A stretch of 64,000 nucleotides of DNA, taken from Dichotomocladium elegans. Lineage: Eukaryota; Mucoromycota; Mucoromycetes; Mucorales; Lichtheimiaceae. Position numbers and translations under genes: made by a program. The stretch covers positions 1,240,001 through 1,304,000 of the forward strand of contig JAIXMN010000002.1 in the NCBI GenBank assembly GCA_025716815.1, in the 5' to 3' direction. Below the pieces are notes generated by a model. It searched no databases. It was not told the origin of the DNA and saw only the letters and a list, made by a program, of their open reading frames with translations. Below are positions 33,718-44,171 of this stretch, piece by piece. Positions within the stretch are counted from its first letter, which is position 1, and each line of letters opens with the position of its first letter.

Positions 33718-36361
33718 ATGGACCCCTTGAAGGATTCGAAACATAAAAGGCTCAAGGTCGGACGGGCCTGCTACACTTGTCGTGCGAAGAAGATCAAGGT
33801 GAGCGACCATCATAATGTCGAAATGATCTACCATTCACATTTGGAACTCATGTCAGTGCGACGGACTTCGACCGTGTATGCAGGTACAGGGTTATTAATA
33901 CTGTCTATATATAGGTGCACTATGTTTGCTAACCATCCATATCCTGTAGTGTAAAGGTATAATCACTCTTTCCACGCCGGCGGGCTAGCCCGCGACACAC
34001 GAAAATATCAGTTGACTTAATTCTTATATTTCAGCGAGAAGCCGGCCGTGCACTTTCTATAAGGACGGGTCCTTTGATCCGGACCAAGAGATACCTAATA
34101 ATTCTGCGACTGTTCAGTGCGAGACCAGGATCGTCACACCAGATAACAACAACAGAAATCACAGCAGCAGCAGCAGTAGTAGTACTAGTAGCAGCACCAT
34201 CCCCGCCTTTACTGCTGGAGCTAGTGCGGATTATTATGCGGGCGGACATCCTGAAGAATCCGGTGACTCATACTATCTTTTTGCCGACACGAAAGACAGT
34301 AATTATACCCGTAGCAAGCGACGTGGAGCCCCGCTCGAATCACGTACGAGCAATCTTCTCGCGTCCCTTGGAGAAAATTTACGCAAGGTCAGCCTGTACG
34401 ATAACCACACAGGCAAGACGTTTCTTGATATCGAGCCTTTCGGTAGCTTTATAAAGTGGGTCCCCGAACCGCCCTTGCCAAGCCGATATATGGGTTCCAT
34501 CGAGATGCCTTCACGCGAGGCACAAATGGAGCTCCTTGAACAGCATTTTGGTGACCACTACGAGAGTCTTCCGATCATCCCAAAGCGTTTCTTCTTTGAC
34601 CAGCTACGCTCCAAAGGCCCCTTCATTACGCCTCTCTTGCTCAATGCCATTTATGCGCTGGCTAGCCGATTCTCCACTAATCCAAGCTTGCCCAAGTCCG
34701 ACGTGTTTTACCATCGGGCAAAGCGTTTGCTTGACGACTTTATGGATGTCCCTCGTGTCAGCACCGTGATTGCACTTTGCTACATGAGTCTCTATGAACC
34801 CACACCCCCGATTCATCGCAATAAGAGTCCCTACTGCCGCGCATGGATATACAGCGGGATGGCCTTCCGAATGTGCCTGGAACTGGGGTTGCACAACGAG
34901 TCCAATATCAGCAAAGAACTCCAACAGGACAACATCGAGCTGCGAAAACGCGTTTACTGGTCATGCTATTTTCTCGACAAATTCCAAAGTTCAGGCTGGG
35001 AGCGTCCTTGGATGCTTTTGTCGCATCTTTCAAATGTACATCTACCTAGCGAATTGCCCGATGACGATGAACATGAACGCCACATGCTCCAGTGCTTCAT
35101 CGAGAAGGTTAAGTACGCTCAACGTCTCGAAGCTAGGCTCGCAGAGGCATGGAACAGCCCACATCAGCACGGCGCAGCAAAGCTACAAAATAATAATAAT
35201 TTTGGCGGCGGTACCAGTAATAGTAGTAGTAGGAGCAACAGCAGCAGCAGCAGCAGTAACAGTAATAATAGCAATAGTAGCAGCAGTAATATCGACAAGA
35301 GCAAAGACGACGTCTACTCACATCGTTTTTCAGAAGTCCTACGCAAATTTCCTCCTGAACTCCAATGGACTCCTACATCCATTTTATCAGTCGACGAGGT
35401 GATACGACTACCAGCACCACCTCCATGGGTCGCACATTTGCATATTCACTACAATATTTCCATTCTCCATGAACTATTTCGAGCACCAAATAACGCATTC
35501 AATCAATTCCAACGCCGAGTCACTGCAGCATGCATGACGCAACTCGTCGACTTTGTCTGCGACCGACCTCGGTCGGTCATTAAATTCGATTTTCTGATGC
35601 TTGCTGTTCTAGCTGCAATGAAGGTGCATGTCCGACACCTGTACAGCGCCGATGTAAATATTGCACGTCAATCATGGTCATTGTTCGAAAAATGCATTAT
35701 GATCGTGCACAAAATACAAAAATTTGCAGTGATACCAAACGCGAGTAAGTTCTTGCAGAACTTCAGCAACGGTGTTGATGGAGTCAGCCTACACAGTGGA
35801 TTAGCGTGGCCCATCGAGGGACCTGGCAAAAGCAATACGGATGGCCAGAGTCAACAGTTACAGCAACAGTCCATGATGAATATGGCTGCGATTGCAACCT
35901 CACAGTCACCAAGCAGCATGGCGCCGACCGCATCCAACCAACTTGGAGATATGTATATAAACATGGATCGGCCGACTGCCATAGCAGCAGCAACAGAAGG
36001 GTTTCATCAGGAGCAAAGCGGCAATGCTTACGTTGTCTTGTCCATGAACTGCCACTCACAGCACGATTGGTCGAATATGCCGCATGTGCTACAACAGCAA
36101 CAGCCGAGCGCAGCACCTGGACCTATACCACTTCAGGTGGATCAAGGTATCTCGCAACATATGCCAGGGATCGGACGAAGAGGATCTGACATCATCCAAT
36201 TGCCTTCGGAACTCATGATACAACCCTCCCACGGCACTTCCGCTACAGCTGTAAACGGTACTGTCCATCCATTATTCAATGTACCTGGAACCTCCCAGCA
36301 TTCGCAAGAGCATCAGCACCATCTTCATCACCACCCTCCATGGAACTATCACCAAGAATGA
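33718..36361 (+). CDS. Zn2Cys6 transcription factor with fungal-specific middle domain
   Basis: Four exons: 33718-33798, 33857-33883, a 7-nt microexon 33950-33956 (TGTAAAG) and 34035-36361. Together they restore the zinc cluster ACYTCRAKKIK + CDGLRPCMQ + CK + ARSRPCTFYKDGS, with all six cysteines. The large last exon contains the fungal transcription-factor domain: PSREAQMELLEQHFGDHYES, LLNAIYALASRFSTNPS, MAFRMCLELGLHNES and RVYWSCYFLDKFQSSGWERP. Ser/Asn homopolymers coded by AGC/AGT/AAT repeats lie at about 34155-34200 and 35190-35295. The C-terminus is Gln- and His-rich, a likely activation region. About 800 residues, nuclear. A Fanzor element starts only about 120 bp after the stop. Targets unknown. 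Confidence 0.94.
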
Positions 36362-36680
36362 ATGGATTACTACATCGACATTTTTCTTCTTTCTTTTTTG
36401 CATCATTTCTATTTATTTTTCATTGTTGCTGCTTTTCCGTCATCTATTATAGTCTTCTAGTCTTAATTTTCATCATTATATACCATTTTTCAAAATCAAA
36501 GTCGCACCCTGCCAGTTCTGAAGTCGCAGGATCGCAAAAATACAGATCGCATTTTTGCCCGGAAATCTTTACGCGTGATGACAAAGCAAATGTCGCATAC
36601 ATACACGGAAAGATGTCGCAAATCCATCTCATCCTTATGACTCTTTCTCTTTATAAACTTTTACATTTTGTCTGTATCAG

Positions 36681-38732
36681 TTGTTTGACCTTGTCCACAA
36701 CACCACAACACAGGCGTACGCGTTCGCCAAATATATTTTCATCAACGAGGCAGCGCGCGATCCAACTTTTAACATCCAGGAAAACATCACGGAGAAGTTC
36801 TTTTCAGAAGTTTGGCTCTCCATGGTTAACAAAGCCGAACGCCGCACCCAAGGTGAAACTGGCCGCATCCGAGAACTAATTAATCGCCACAAGGATGAGT
36901 ACCTTCGGATATCCGGATACGACAGGCCTGCGTTCCCTTATTCCCAGCAATGTTCTTCTTACGAAGGCACCAAGATTTATACTGCTTACGTGAATAATGT
37001 CCACATGCGGTTCGGGCAACACCTTCGGCGTGTCATCAATGTCATCCTGAATCTTCGTCAGCGAAAAGCCGACCGCAAGCGAGAGTTAATCGCACAGGGC
37101 CTAAGCCCCGATCAAGTACGCCAGGACCTTTATGAAACCATCACCCGGCATGCCACAGGATTCAAGCTAGCAATTGCCCGTCGAGGTGTTTTGAGGGAAG
37201 ACATTAATGCCGAACCTGGATTTCTTCGGGAAGCATACGATATCCTACAACCTGTCTTAAACGCTTACCCCCAATTCCAACACCAGAGTATCTATTACGA
37301 CGCCAAGGCCAATCCTGTTAAGCATTTCAACGCCTTCTTCCAGCTTGCACGCGTTTGTCAACAGAACGGAATACGCGGATTCAACTGTTTTCCACTTCGT
37401 CGCTCGTGGTCACCATGCTACATGGAGATCGATACGAAAATCCTTTGCTACCATATCCTGGGCTGCAAAATGGAATCCCACACAAGCAATATGGAGTACT
37501 GGTGACGCGTTGTAAACCTGAAATCAAGAGCTTTCAAATCCCAAAAATCCGAGCTGCTCCAATTCCGTGGGACTATTCACACTGACGGCGTCGGTGTTAC
37601 TGTGTTCAAGAAGACAAATGGCCTTCAATCGGGTTTCGGACAGAGATTTGGCATCCAGAGCGAAGATATCGAATACGTCACCCCACAGATAGTCCGGAAC
37701 GAAGACTATAGAGGACAATGGGTCACCATTGATCCTGGCAGAAGGGACCTGTTGTATTGCGTTCATGAGAACTCGTCACCCGACAACCACCAGACCTTCC
37801 GATATACAAAGCAGCTTCAAGATCATACACGGAAGACCAAACGGTACCGCAGACTCCGAGAACGACTCAAGTTAGAGCGACCCGAGGTCGCGTTGGCTGA
37901 GCAGAATCTATCTCAATTTCAAAGTCATACGCTTTCCGTGCACAACTACGACGGATACCTCGCCGACAAGAATCGGGTCTCTGTAGTTCTCAAGTCTTTC
38001 TACGCGACAACCACTACGAACCACCCAAACCCGCAATTTCTTTTCCGAAAACTTCGCCTGTCAGCGTTTTACAAGAAGCAGCAAGCAGATGAAAAGCTTC
38101 TCGACTCTTTGAATGCGAAGTTTGGCAGTAGGTCCGTTTTCGTGATGGGAAATTGGTCTGCGCCGCATACAAGATATCACGAGCCTATCCGTGGTGTCGG
38201 CTTCCGGCGGCTGTTGAACAAGAACAATTGCAATGTTTATTTGATCGACGAGTACAAGACAAGCAAGTGCTGCCCTGTATGTGACAATGAAAGCCTTGCT
38301 ACCTTTAAAATGGTTCCAAATCCACGCCCATATCGACGACCCGACAATCCGCTCACGATCTGCCAAGGCCTGCTACGGTATGAAGGACGGGCATGTTGTG
38401 TTATATTTCCAAAAGATTATAATACAGTATTTTGATGTTTCAATAGATGCACAAATCAAAACTGTACAGCAGGCATGGTAGAGGGTGTTTGTCAACCAAG
38501 GTTATGGAACCGGGATCTGGCGGCGGCGGCTCTCAACATGCATCATATCCTCCGGGGTCTTCGGGAAGATGGTATCATCCCTGCAAGGTTCCAGAGAAGA
38601 AATGCTGCACAAGCATCCGCAGCTGGTGGAAGGCCACACTCACCTGAACCAGAGCAGCGCAGCGTGAGACTACGACGGGCAAGGCCAGGAAGGCCACGAG
38701 GTGCACGCTCTGGCGGGTCGAGACGACCGTAA
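36681..38732 (+). CDS. Fanzor (eukaryotic TnpB-like RNA-guided nuclease), one in-frame TGA
   Basis: Fanzors are RuvC nucleases guided by an RNA from the 3' part of their element. The exon opens after a CAG acceptor at 36680 (LFDLVHNTTTQAYAFAKYIF) and runs to a TGA at 37503-37505, after which the same frame continues with FRGTIHTDGVGVTVF. RuvC-I is WVTIDPGRRDLLY. At the usual RuvC-II place VFVMGNWS has no glutamate, but IDEYKTSKCCPVC offers a shifted one next to the zinc finger. A 69-nt intron (38378-38446) joins GLLR to CTNQNC, completing C-x2-C...C-x4-C, then RuvC-III as NRDLAAAALNM. The tail is Arg/Pro/Gly-rich. The N-terminus lacks about 40 residues seen in the copy at 58 kb. Barring the TGA and N-terminus it looks complete. 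Confidence 0.85.
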
Positions 38733-38739
38733 CCCCAAC

Positions 38740-38825
38740 CAAGTATTTTCCGCGTCAGTTATCGCTGACGCACCCAGGATAACCACAGCCCTTCGGGGCA
38801 AGCCCCCTTCCTTTGGAAGGACGGT
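38740..38825 (+). ncRNA. Candidate omega-RNA scaffold: hairpin cluster after the Fanzor stop
   Basis: Hairpin 1 (38752-38771): 7-bp stem GCGTCAG/CTGACGC, loop TTATCG. Hairpin 2 (38788-38799): GCCC/GGGC capped by TTCG, an exceptionally stable tetraloop. Hairpin 3 (38806-38820): CCTTCC/GGAAGG, 3-nt loop. The same hairpin 1 is present at 60021-60040 with stem GTCCCGG/CCGGGAC and at 18475-18490 (minus) with TCCAG/CTGGA. The loop is conserved while the stems covary. The UUCG hairpin recurs in the copies at 26 and 60 kb. Known Fanzor and TnpB guide RNAs come from exactly this place, the 3' end of the gene and the downstream non-coding part. Expression and exact ends are inferred. Confidence 0.6.
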
Positions 38826-39080
38826 GTGTTGTAAGTCAACGGGATTGGAGAAGGCGTAGTGTTTTTCTGTTGACTAACAGGGTTTCATCCATGGATGCGA
38901 AATCTTTTTACCTATTGATACGACAAATTTATATAATTCTATGCGACATTTTTCTTGTATTTTGCACGACATTATTTTATCTTGTTTACGACATTATTTT
39001 TGAAAATAAAGTATACCGCATTAAAGAAAGACCTTCATCCAACTGCAGTCCCTCCAATCGCTTCATTTGCTGGGTTGAGG

Positions 39081-40390
39081 TTATTGTTCTTTTATGATTG
39101 CTCTTGCAAACCAATCCCGTAAGAGGTGGACAAGATACATGACGAAAAACACAACGACGAAAGCGGCACCGATGCCCAGATACCATGCGGCCGTGAGACC
39201 GCCGTGGTTCCAATCTAAAAAGCTATAAACCCACCATCCGGTGCTTATGTGATAATGTAAGAAAAAATGATAATGATAAAGCCAATGTCGCACGCGAGTT
39301 TTGGGAAACTTGAGGCGACGATAAGTGCGTATATGGGCAGCATGGAAGGGGTGAGACGGGGTGGGGGTGAGGGGTGAAAGTGTTGAATCGGCACAGATAC
39401 CTGGCATATATGATAAAGGTTAGAAGCATATAGAGGATGACGTTGATCACCACTAGGATGACCAGTCGCAAGGCCATTTTCATTCGCGTCAGAAGAACCT
39501 CGGTGATCATGAGAACAAATGAGACACCATGAAGAGACGTTGTTATCCACCAGTCGACGGTAATCGGCATGTGTTTGCCATCGGTCCGACCGCCTTGCCC
39601 TCCCCCAACGGAGTCTTCAGTTGCTGGAAATAAAAAAAAATAAAATAAAAACCTTCGACCCTTTTTTTTTTAATTTAATTAGGCTGGGATTACCAGACAC
39701 CAATGTCGGTGAAAGGGCGCACCAGTATACGATAGGCGTGATTATACTGATAGATACCGGCGCGCATGAGTTAGCGAGTTCATATGGAAGGAAAAGAGAG
39801 CTTAATGTAACGGCCTGTTACTCTGCTGGTGTGCGCGCTGCTTACTTGAATACGCAGATAGTATGATAGAGGTAATAGAACAGATAATTGATTATCGAGG
39901 GCTGATGAAAGAAAGAACGCAATTCGTAATGGCCGAGGACGTATCGGATATGGTGATAGAGGGCTGTCTATGTGTGCGTAAATGGTACATAGTTTGTTAT
40001 TGATTAATGGGAGGTGGGTTGGGGAGAAGATCTCGAGCATAACCGCTTGCGCGCGCGCGCGCAAGCGAGCGAGCGGGCGAGCGGGCGAGAGAATATATAA
40101 TCGATTTGTTCCCACTTTACCACCAGGTATGCATGAAGACCGATGAAGGTCAGCTGGGTAAAATGGGCAAAGTAATGCTGAAATTTGCCTTCGAAGGCCG
40201 AGGTGCCTATAGACGCCCATATAACGACGGTGCTGTAGAGTGTGGTGATGATGCGCACGCCAAGCAACACTTTGGTGGACATCCAGTAGGACGTGACTGC
40301 ACGCTCTGGGGCAAAATGATCAAACCGGAACCATCGAACCAATGCTGAATGTGATTCTTCGAGACGGGCATCTTCAAACTGATATCGCAT
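39081..40390 (-). CDS. Predicted multi-TM protein, Rolling-stone / FAR-17a-AIG1-like
   Basis: The ATG at 40390 opens MRYQFEDARLEESHSALVRW, with TM segments around VLLGVRIITTLYSTVVIWAS and HYFAHFTQLTFIGLHAYLV. Later exons give QPSIINYLFYYLYHTICVF, IITPIVYWCALS, HMPITVDWWITTSLHGVSFV with LMITEVLLTRMKMALRLVIL, and STGWWVYSFLDWN with YLGIGAAFVVVFFVMYLVHL. It ends ARAIIKEQ at 39081. The order (F/H-x-T-x-x pair, x-VYW, N/S-LH-x-V, W-x-Y-x-FLDW) resembles Rolling-stone and FAR-17a/AIG1 proteins; which one is not settled. An intron near 40050-40100 holds a (GC)n/(GAGC)n simple repeat. At least four introns. Function unknown. Confidence 0.7.
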
Positions 40391-40545
40391 AATAGCACGT
40401 TGGCAAGAAAGGTTTAAAAAACCCTAGGATATATAGATGGGGTGCAGAAGAAGAAGAGAAATACAGAAATGGAAACTTAACACGAATGTCTGGGCCCTTT
40501 TTTTTTTTTTTGGTGCACCGCAACGAAAAACATCCATCGTCATCA

Positions 40546-40842
40546 TCACCATTCAGCATCATCGGCTTCCATGGCACCTTCTGGCGTGCGCGGAGAGCGT
40601 TGCGGAGTGGAAGCGGCGGCCGGATGTTTCTCGCTTCGATCGTTTCTTAAAGACACATACCATAGTGGGTCATGCTTATTGTTCAATGACAGTGTAACAA
40701 ACATAGCCATCCACACTATTCGCCCTGATGCTGTCGGCAAGGGCCGTTTCTTTTCTTCATAAATAAAGACATGTAATCGTCTCACGGAGAACTCAGTTGC
40801 CGAACTAGCCGTCGCATTTTTCCGCGCCGATAGGTTACGCAA
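40546..40842 (-). CDS. Small hypothetical protein, possible membrane segment
   Basis: 98 codons from an ATG at 40842 to a stop at 40546. The N-terminus is basic with Ser/Ala. The middle (GRIVWMAMFVTLSLNN) is hydrophobic enough for one TM helix. The C-terminus is Ser/Pro/Arg then acidic (STPQRSPRTPEGAMEADDAEW). No family is recognised. It lies divergently from nothing obvious and just upstream of the multi-TM gene on the same strand. It may be a real small gene or an exon of a larger one. Confidence 0.4.
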   Translation of the reverse strand: MRNLSARKNATASSATEFSVRRLHVFIYEEKKRPLPTASGRIVWMAMFVTLSLNNKHDPLWYVSLRNDRSEKHPAAASTPQRSPRTPEGAMEADDAEW

Positions 40843-40964
40843 AGATAAAAAAGCACATTCTATATTTTTGGCATTGCATTGCTGCTAACTATGGCTTAAG
40901 TCTCATGCGAAATATGAAGTGATCTATTTCCCTTGCCATGGTTTACAAGATGTGCACAGACGCA

Positions 40965-41015
<51 letters not shown>
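40965..41015. repeat. (CT)n(GT)n microsatellite
   Basis: About 17 bp of CT repeats run directly into about 34 bp of GT repeats. Non-coding, between the small ORF and uL23. Confidence 0.95.
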
Positions 41016-41016
<1 letters not shown>

Positions 41017-41409
41017 TGGATATATATTATGAAACCCAAACATTTACGATATTCCTCCGCGCTGAATAACCGAGAACAAAAGGTTTGAGACCAACGTGGG
41101 AGGGGGAGCGACTCCAAAGCAACCTGGCGTCCGAGACAACTGTTCACCCACTATCTCATGATCTCTCACAATATTCATCGCCTTCCACAGGACCACGCAT
41201 CAGCAATGATGATCTTTTCTCTCTCATGTTGATTTGTAGCGAACGCTGTTTTATTATTTATTCGATCCTCGATCCAGAAAGAGAGGCACCCCCTTAGATC
41301 AGACCAATCTAATAAAAGCATATATCCTGTAAATAAATGGAGAGCTACCCAACGCATACGCCCACACACACATGCGCGCGCGAGCCACGCAAAGAGATAT
41401 ATATTCATG

Positions 41410-42064
41410 TCATACCTTGTTGGCAACATCCAAAGCATCAACATCAGCAGTCAAGCGGACATACGCCTTCTTCTCACCAGTGGGTCTAGAGCATTGAACG
41501 AATATAAATTAGCGCGCGAGTTATAATGGAAAGTGTTGCGCGCCATGGCCAGTAGTAGTCTTACCTGATGAGGGTGTTGACCTTCAAAGCCTCAACATCA
41601 TAGAGACGCTTGACGGCATCCTTGATTTGGTTCTTGTTAGCCTTCAAGTCGACAATGAAGGTCAAGGTGTTGCATTCCTCAATCTTCTTCATGGCACTCT
41701 CGGTGTTCAAGGGGCTGCGAATGATGCGATATTGGTCCATGCGGGGCAAGTGGGGGACCGACTTGCGTGCATACTTGGGCTTGCGGGCCAAGCGCAAGGT
41801 CTTGGGCAAGTGGAAATGGGTCGAGGTGCGCACCTTGCGGGTGGACTTGCTGTGGACACCCTTGAGGGCAGCCTTCTTAGCAGCGAGAGCCTTCTGGGCA
41901 GGGGTGGGGGCTACATTTTTTTTTTATATGTATTCCATCGGGCATCAGCATCCATCCATCCATCCATTAAATCGTACGTTTCATCCCGCATGTTCGTCGT
42001 TTGCTGGATTTCTTTTCATGTTCCTTCGTCGCTTTTCTTTTTGCTCACCTTTCTTAGGCGCCAT
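41410..42064 (-). CDS. 60S ribosomal protein uL23 (L23a/L25)
   Basis: uL23 sits at the exit of the ribosomal tunnel and is the docking point for SRP and nascent-chain factors. Exon 1 is only 16 nt (ATGGCGCCTAAGAAAG, 42049-42064), as is common for fungal ribosomal genes. Exon 2 starts [20 protein letters not shown] and covers [40 protein letters not shown] and [21 protein letters not shown] third exon after donor GTAAGA gives [24 protein letters not shown]. The frame then meets GTATGA: either the protein ends ANKV, shorter than the usual ANKIGYI-like end, or this is a donor to a last small exon near 41312. Divergent from the small SPT subunit gene. Confidence 0.92.
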
Positions 42065-42446
42065 TTTCGTAAAAAGAGGATGGATGCAAAGAGGGAGCTT
42101 CACCCGAGGTGTCGCTGAGACGGAATATGAAATTTCCGCGACTCGGATTAGGCTGTGAAGCCCGCCCAACAACGGAAAAAAAAAATAAAAAAAAAAAAAT
42201 AGAGTGAGAGCGCGCGCGCGCACGCGGTGTAAAACAAGCCCTCCCAATCTACCCGCTCGAAAGCCCTCCCCCCCATGGTTACTACACGTCCCAGTCGATC
42301 ACTCTATCCCATAAAATATGTCGGTCTGGTTTGGAACATGTGCCTTATTAGATAAAAAAATATGCGAAACAATACAACAAAACTCGCGCAAAGCGTGAGA
42401 CACGCACACCTTGCTTCTTTTCGTTTCTTTTCCCTGGACGGTAGCA

Positions 42447-42736
42447 ATGCCTTTGAAAAACCACAAGTCGTTCAGAACAATAGCCTACGAAAAACTATTT
42501 CAGTATGAACTCCTGACCGCTGTGTATGTTATGGAGCCATGGGAAAAGACCGTGTTCAGTAAGCATTCCTTTTTAATCTCTATCTCTCTCTCTCTCTTTC
42601 GCCACCACAGCCGCATTCATATATCTTATGTTGTGGGCCAGATATCATCGTCATCATCATCCTGGCTCTATCGTTGACTACCTTATATCAGTATTCACTC
42701 CTCATCATGTCCAAACTCGCAAGCTGGGTCATTTAA
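42447..42736 (+). CDS. Small activating subunit of serine palmitoyltransferase (ssSPT/Tsc3-like)
   Basis: The small subunit binds the two large SPT subunits in the ER membrane and raises the activity of the first, rate-limiting step of sphingolipid synthesis. Exon 1 (42447-42558) encodes MPLKNHKSFRTIAYEKLFQY and ELLTAVYVMEPWEKTVF. The intron is 42559-42641 (GTAAGC...GGGCCAG). Exon 2 (42642-42736) continues NIIVIIILALSLTTLYQYSL and ends KLASWVI. The total is 68 residues, the usual size, with one TM helix after the family hallmark WEKTxFN. An earlier acceptor (CACCACAG) would give a long unrelated tail and was rejected for this reason. Confidence 0.9.
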
Positions 42737-43041
42737 AAGACCCAATCCTCACCCATCTGCATGTTCTTAACAATATCACTGTTCATTTTACTCTTTCGTC
42801 GCGCTTAGGTTTTATTCCTCTCACTTTTTATCATTACAGTTTTTATGGTACAATAATAAAGTATAAAAAGTGCCCAAGTCGATCTCTGTGCCCGTTTCCC
42901 TTCCTTTCCCTCTGTGCAGGCATGTGCGCGTGTCTGCGTATGCGTACGAGGAGGGGTATCCATAAACCGTCCTCTCCCCACTGACAAAAGGTTATGGTAG
43001 CTTATACGGGACAAATGCATGAGGCATATTGCAATGTCGTC

Positions 43042-44148
43042 CTACCACCTGTTTGAGATTCTTGGTGCGCGTGACGAACCATTGGACGCATACAGATACC
43101 TATTACGCTTGCCCATAGGAAGCTCCTTCCGGCATCCTGGTGCCTCTTCATTGGCATCCAGCCTAGAGCAAGATCCATATTGTTCATTTCCGTCATACTC
43201 ATCATTGCTATCGCTATCGTCGTCAAAGGTCCTGACTTGAAGCGTCTTTGCAAATCGAACGCGTCTGTTAGTTTTCCCATCCGCTTCATATTGTGGCTGT
43301 TTCCTTGGAATGCGATGCTGCTGCTGTGGTGATCTCACTTGGGGTGACGCTGCTTGTGGCATCGAGACACTGCGGCTCTCTTGTACAGGCTCACTGTGTA
43401 GATATGGAGATTGATGAACAGGTTTCCGCGTGGTAAACGAGGCAGGCGATGGCTTTGGTGGTGTATGAGGAGAATGAACGATTGGAGGAGATGGTGGTGG
43501 GAAATACATGGGTTGATACATTGGTGGAAAATGATTATACATAGGTGGTGGTTGTTGTAAGAGTGGTTGCAGACCGGGTGGCGCCGACATGGGACGTAGC
43601 AAGGGCGAGTAGTAATGCATACTCGGTTGCTGGTGTTGCTGTGGAAATAAAACTGGAAACGGGAGATTGGATGGTGCATTTTTCCGAGCCGGATCCACAA
43701 AAAAATAAGTTGCCAAAAGACCCATCACTTTGTCGTCCGAGGCGTCAAGCGGATAAAACGATGGACGAGAGGCTTCGGGAGGTGGGGCAGGTCCGTTTGG
43801 TGAGCGCTTGTCGAAAACCATCAATTGGACAGAGCGGTCCCGCCGCTCATCGATAATGATGGGATCCTTGTCCTTTACATAGATTCCCGTCACTAAGTGA
43901 CAACACCGAGTGTCAACAAAACTTCTTTCTCTCTATGCGCCTTTCACTTGCCAAGAATAATCGGAGGGGTGCCATCAGCTGTGGTTTCCCGCTTAATGAT
44001 CACGGTGGGTTGTGGGATTTCGAGAGTACAGGGAACATGGAGCAGCACTGGGACATGAGAGCCGAACTCAGCTGCTGAGTTGCAGTTTAATACGTTTTGA
44101 TGGTCCAGTTTGAGCAATTTCGCTTTTTTCTCAGATGGGAGGAAAATG
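43042..44148 (-). CDS. Proline-rich protein of unknown function, N-terminus unresolved
   Basis: The main exon (43042-43891) begins VTGIYVKDKDPIIIDERRDR. A conserved-looking block SVQLMVFDKRSP...VMGLLATYFF follows, then a long Pro/Gln/Tyr-rich stretch (PPMYNHFPPMYQPMYFPPP), a basic RRVRFAKTLQVRTF and an acidic DDDSDSNDEYDGNE. The upstream exon, in 43944-44148, reads HVPCTLEIPQPTVIIKRETT-ADGTPPIIL. It joins through a donor GCAAGT and acceptor CACTTAG, a GC-AG intron, giving PPIILVTGIYV. No ATG lies in frame in the upstream exon, so at least one more 5' exon is missing from this model. The stop is just after APRISNRW. I do not recognise the family. Confidence 0.6.
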
Positions 44149-44171
44149 GAAGAAGAAAAGCTAGTGAGCAA

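Larger units (their letters stand above)
36483..39011 (+). mobile_element. Fanzor-carrying transposon with Tc1/mariner-type ends
   Basis: The 5' end (TA then CCATTTTTCAAAATCAAAG) and the 3' end (TTTTTGAAAATAAAG then TA) form an imperfect terminal inverted repeat of about 25 bp flanked by TA. The first ~190 bp resemble the 5' region of the transposase copy at 7513. The last ~250 bp resemble the 3' ends of copies at 26260 and 60250, including GTTGACTAACAG and GGATGCGAAATCTTTTT. Between them lies a Fanzor gene in place of a transposase. No transposase is encoded, so movement would need help in trans. The element sits in the 3' flank of the Zn2Cys6 gene. Confidence 0.85.

Noticed and set aside
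41610..42158. 163- and 182-codon plus-strand ORFs
   Set aside because: They are antisense to the uL23 coding exon, whose protein is unmistakable.
42601..42984. Long C-terminal extension of the small SPT subunit using the first acceptor
   Set aside because: The later acceptor at 42641 gives the family's TM helix and the normal 68-residue length.
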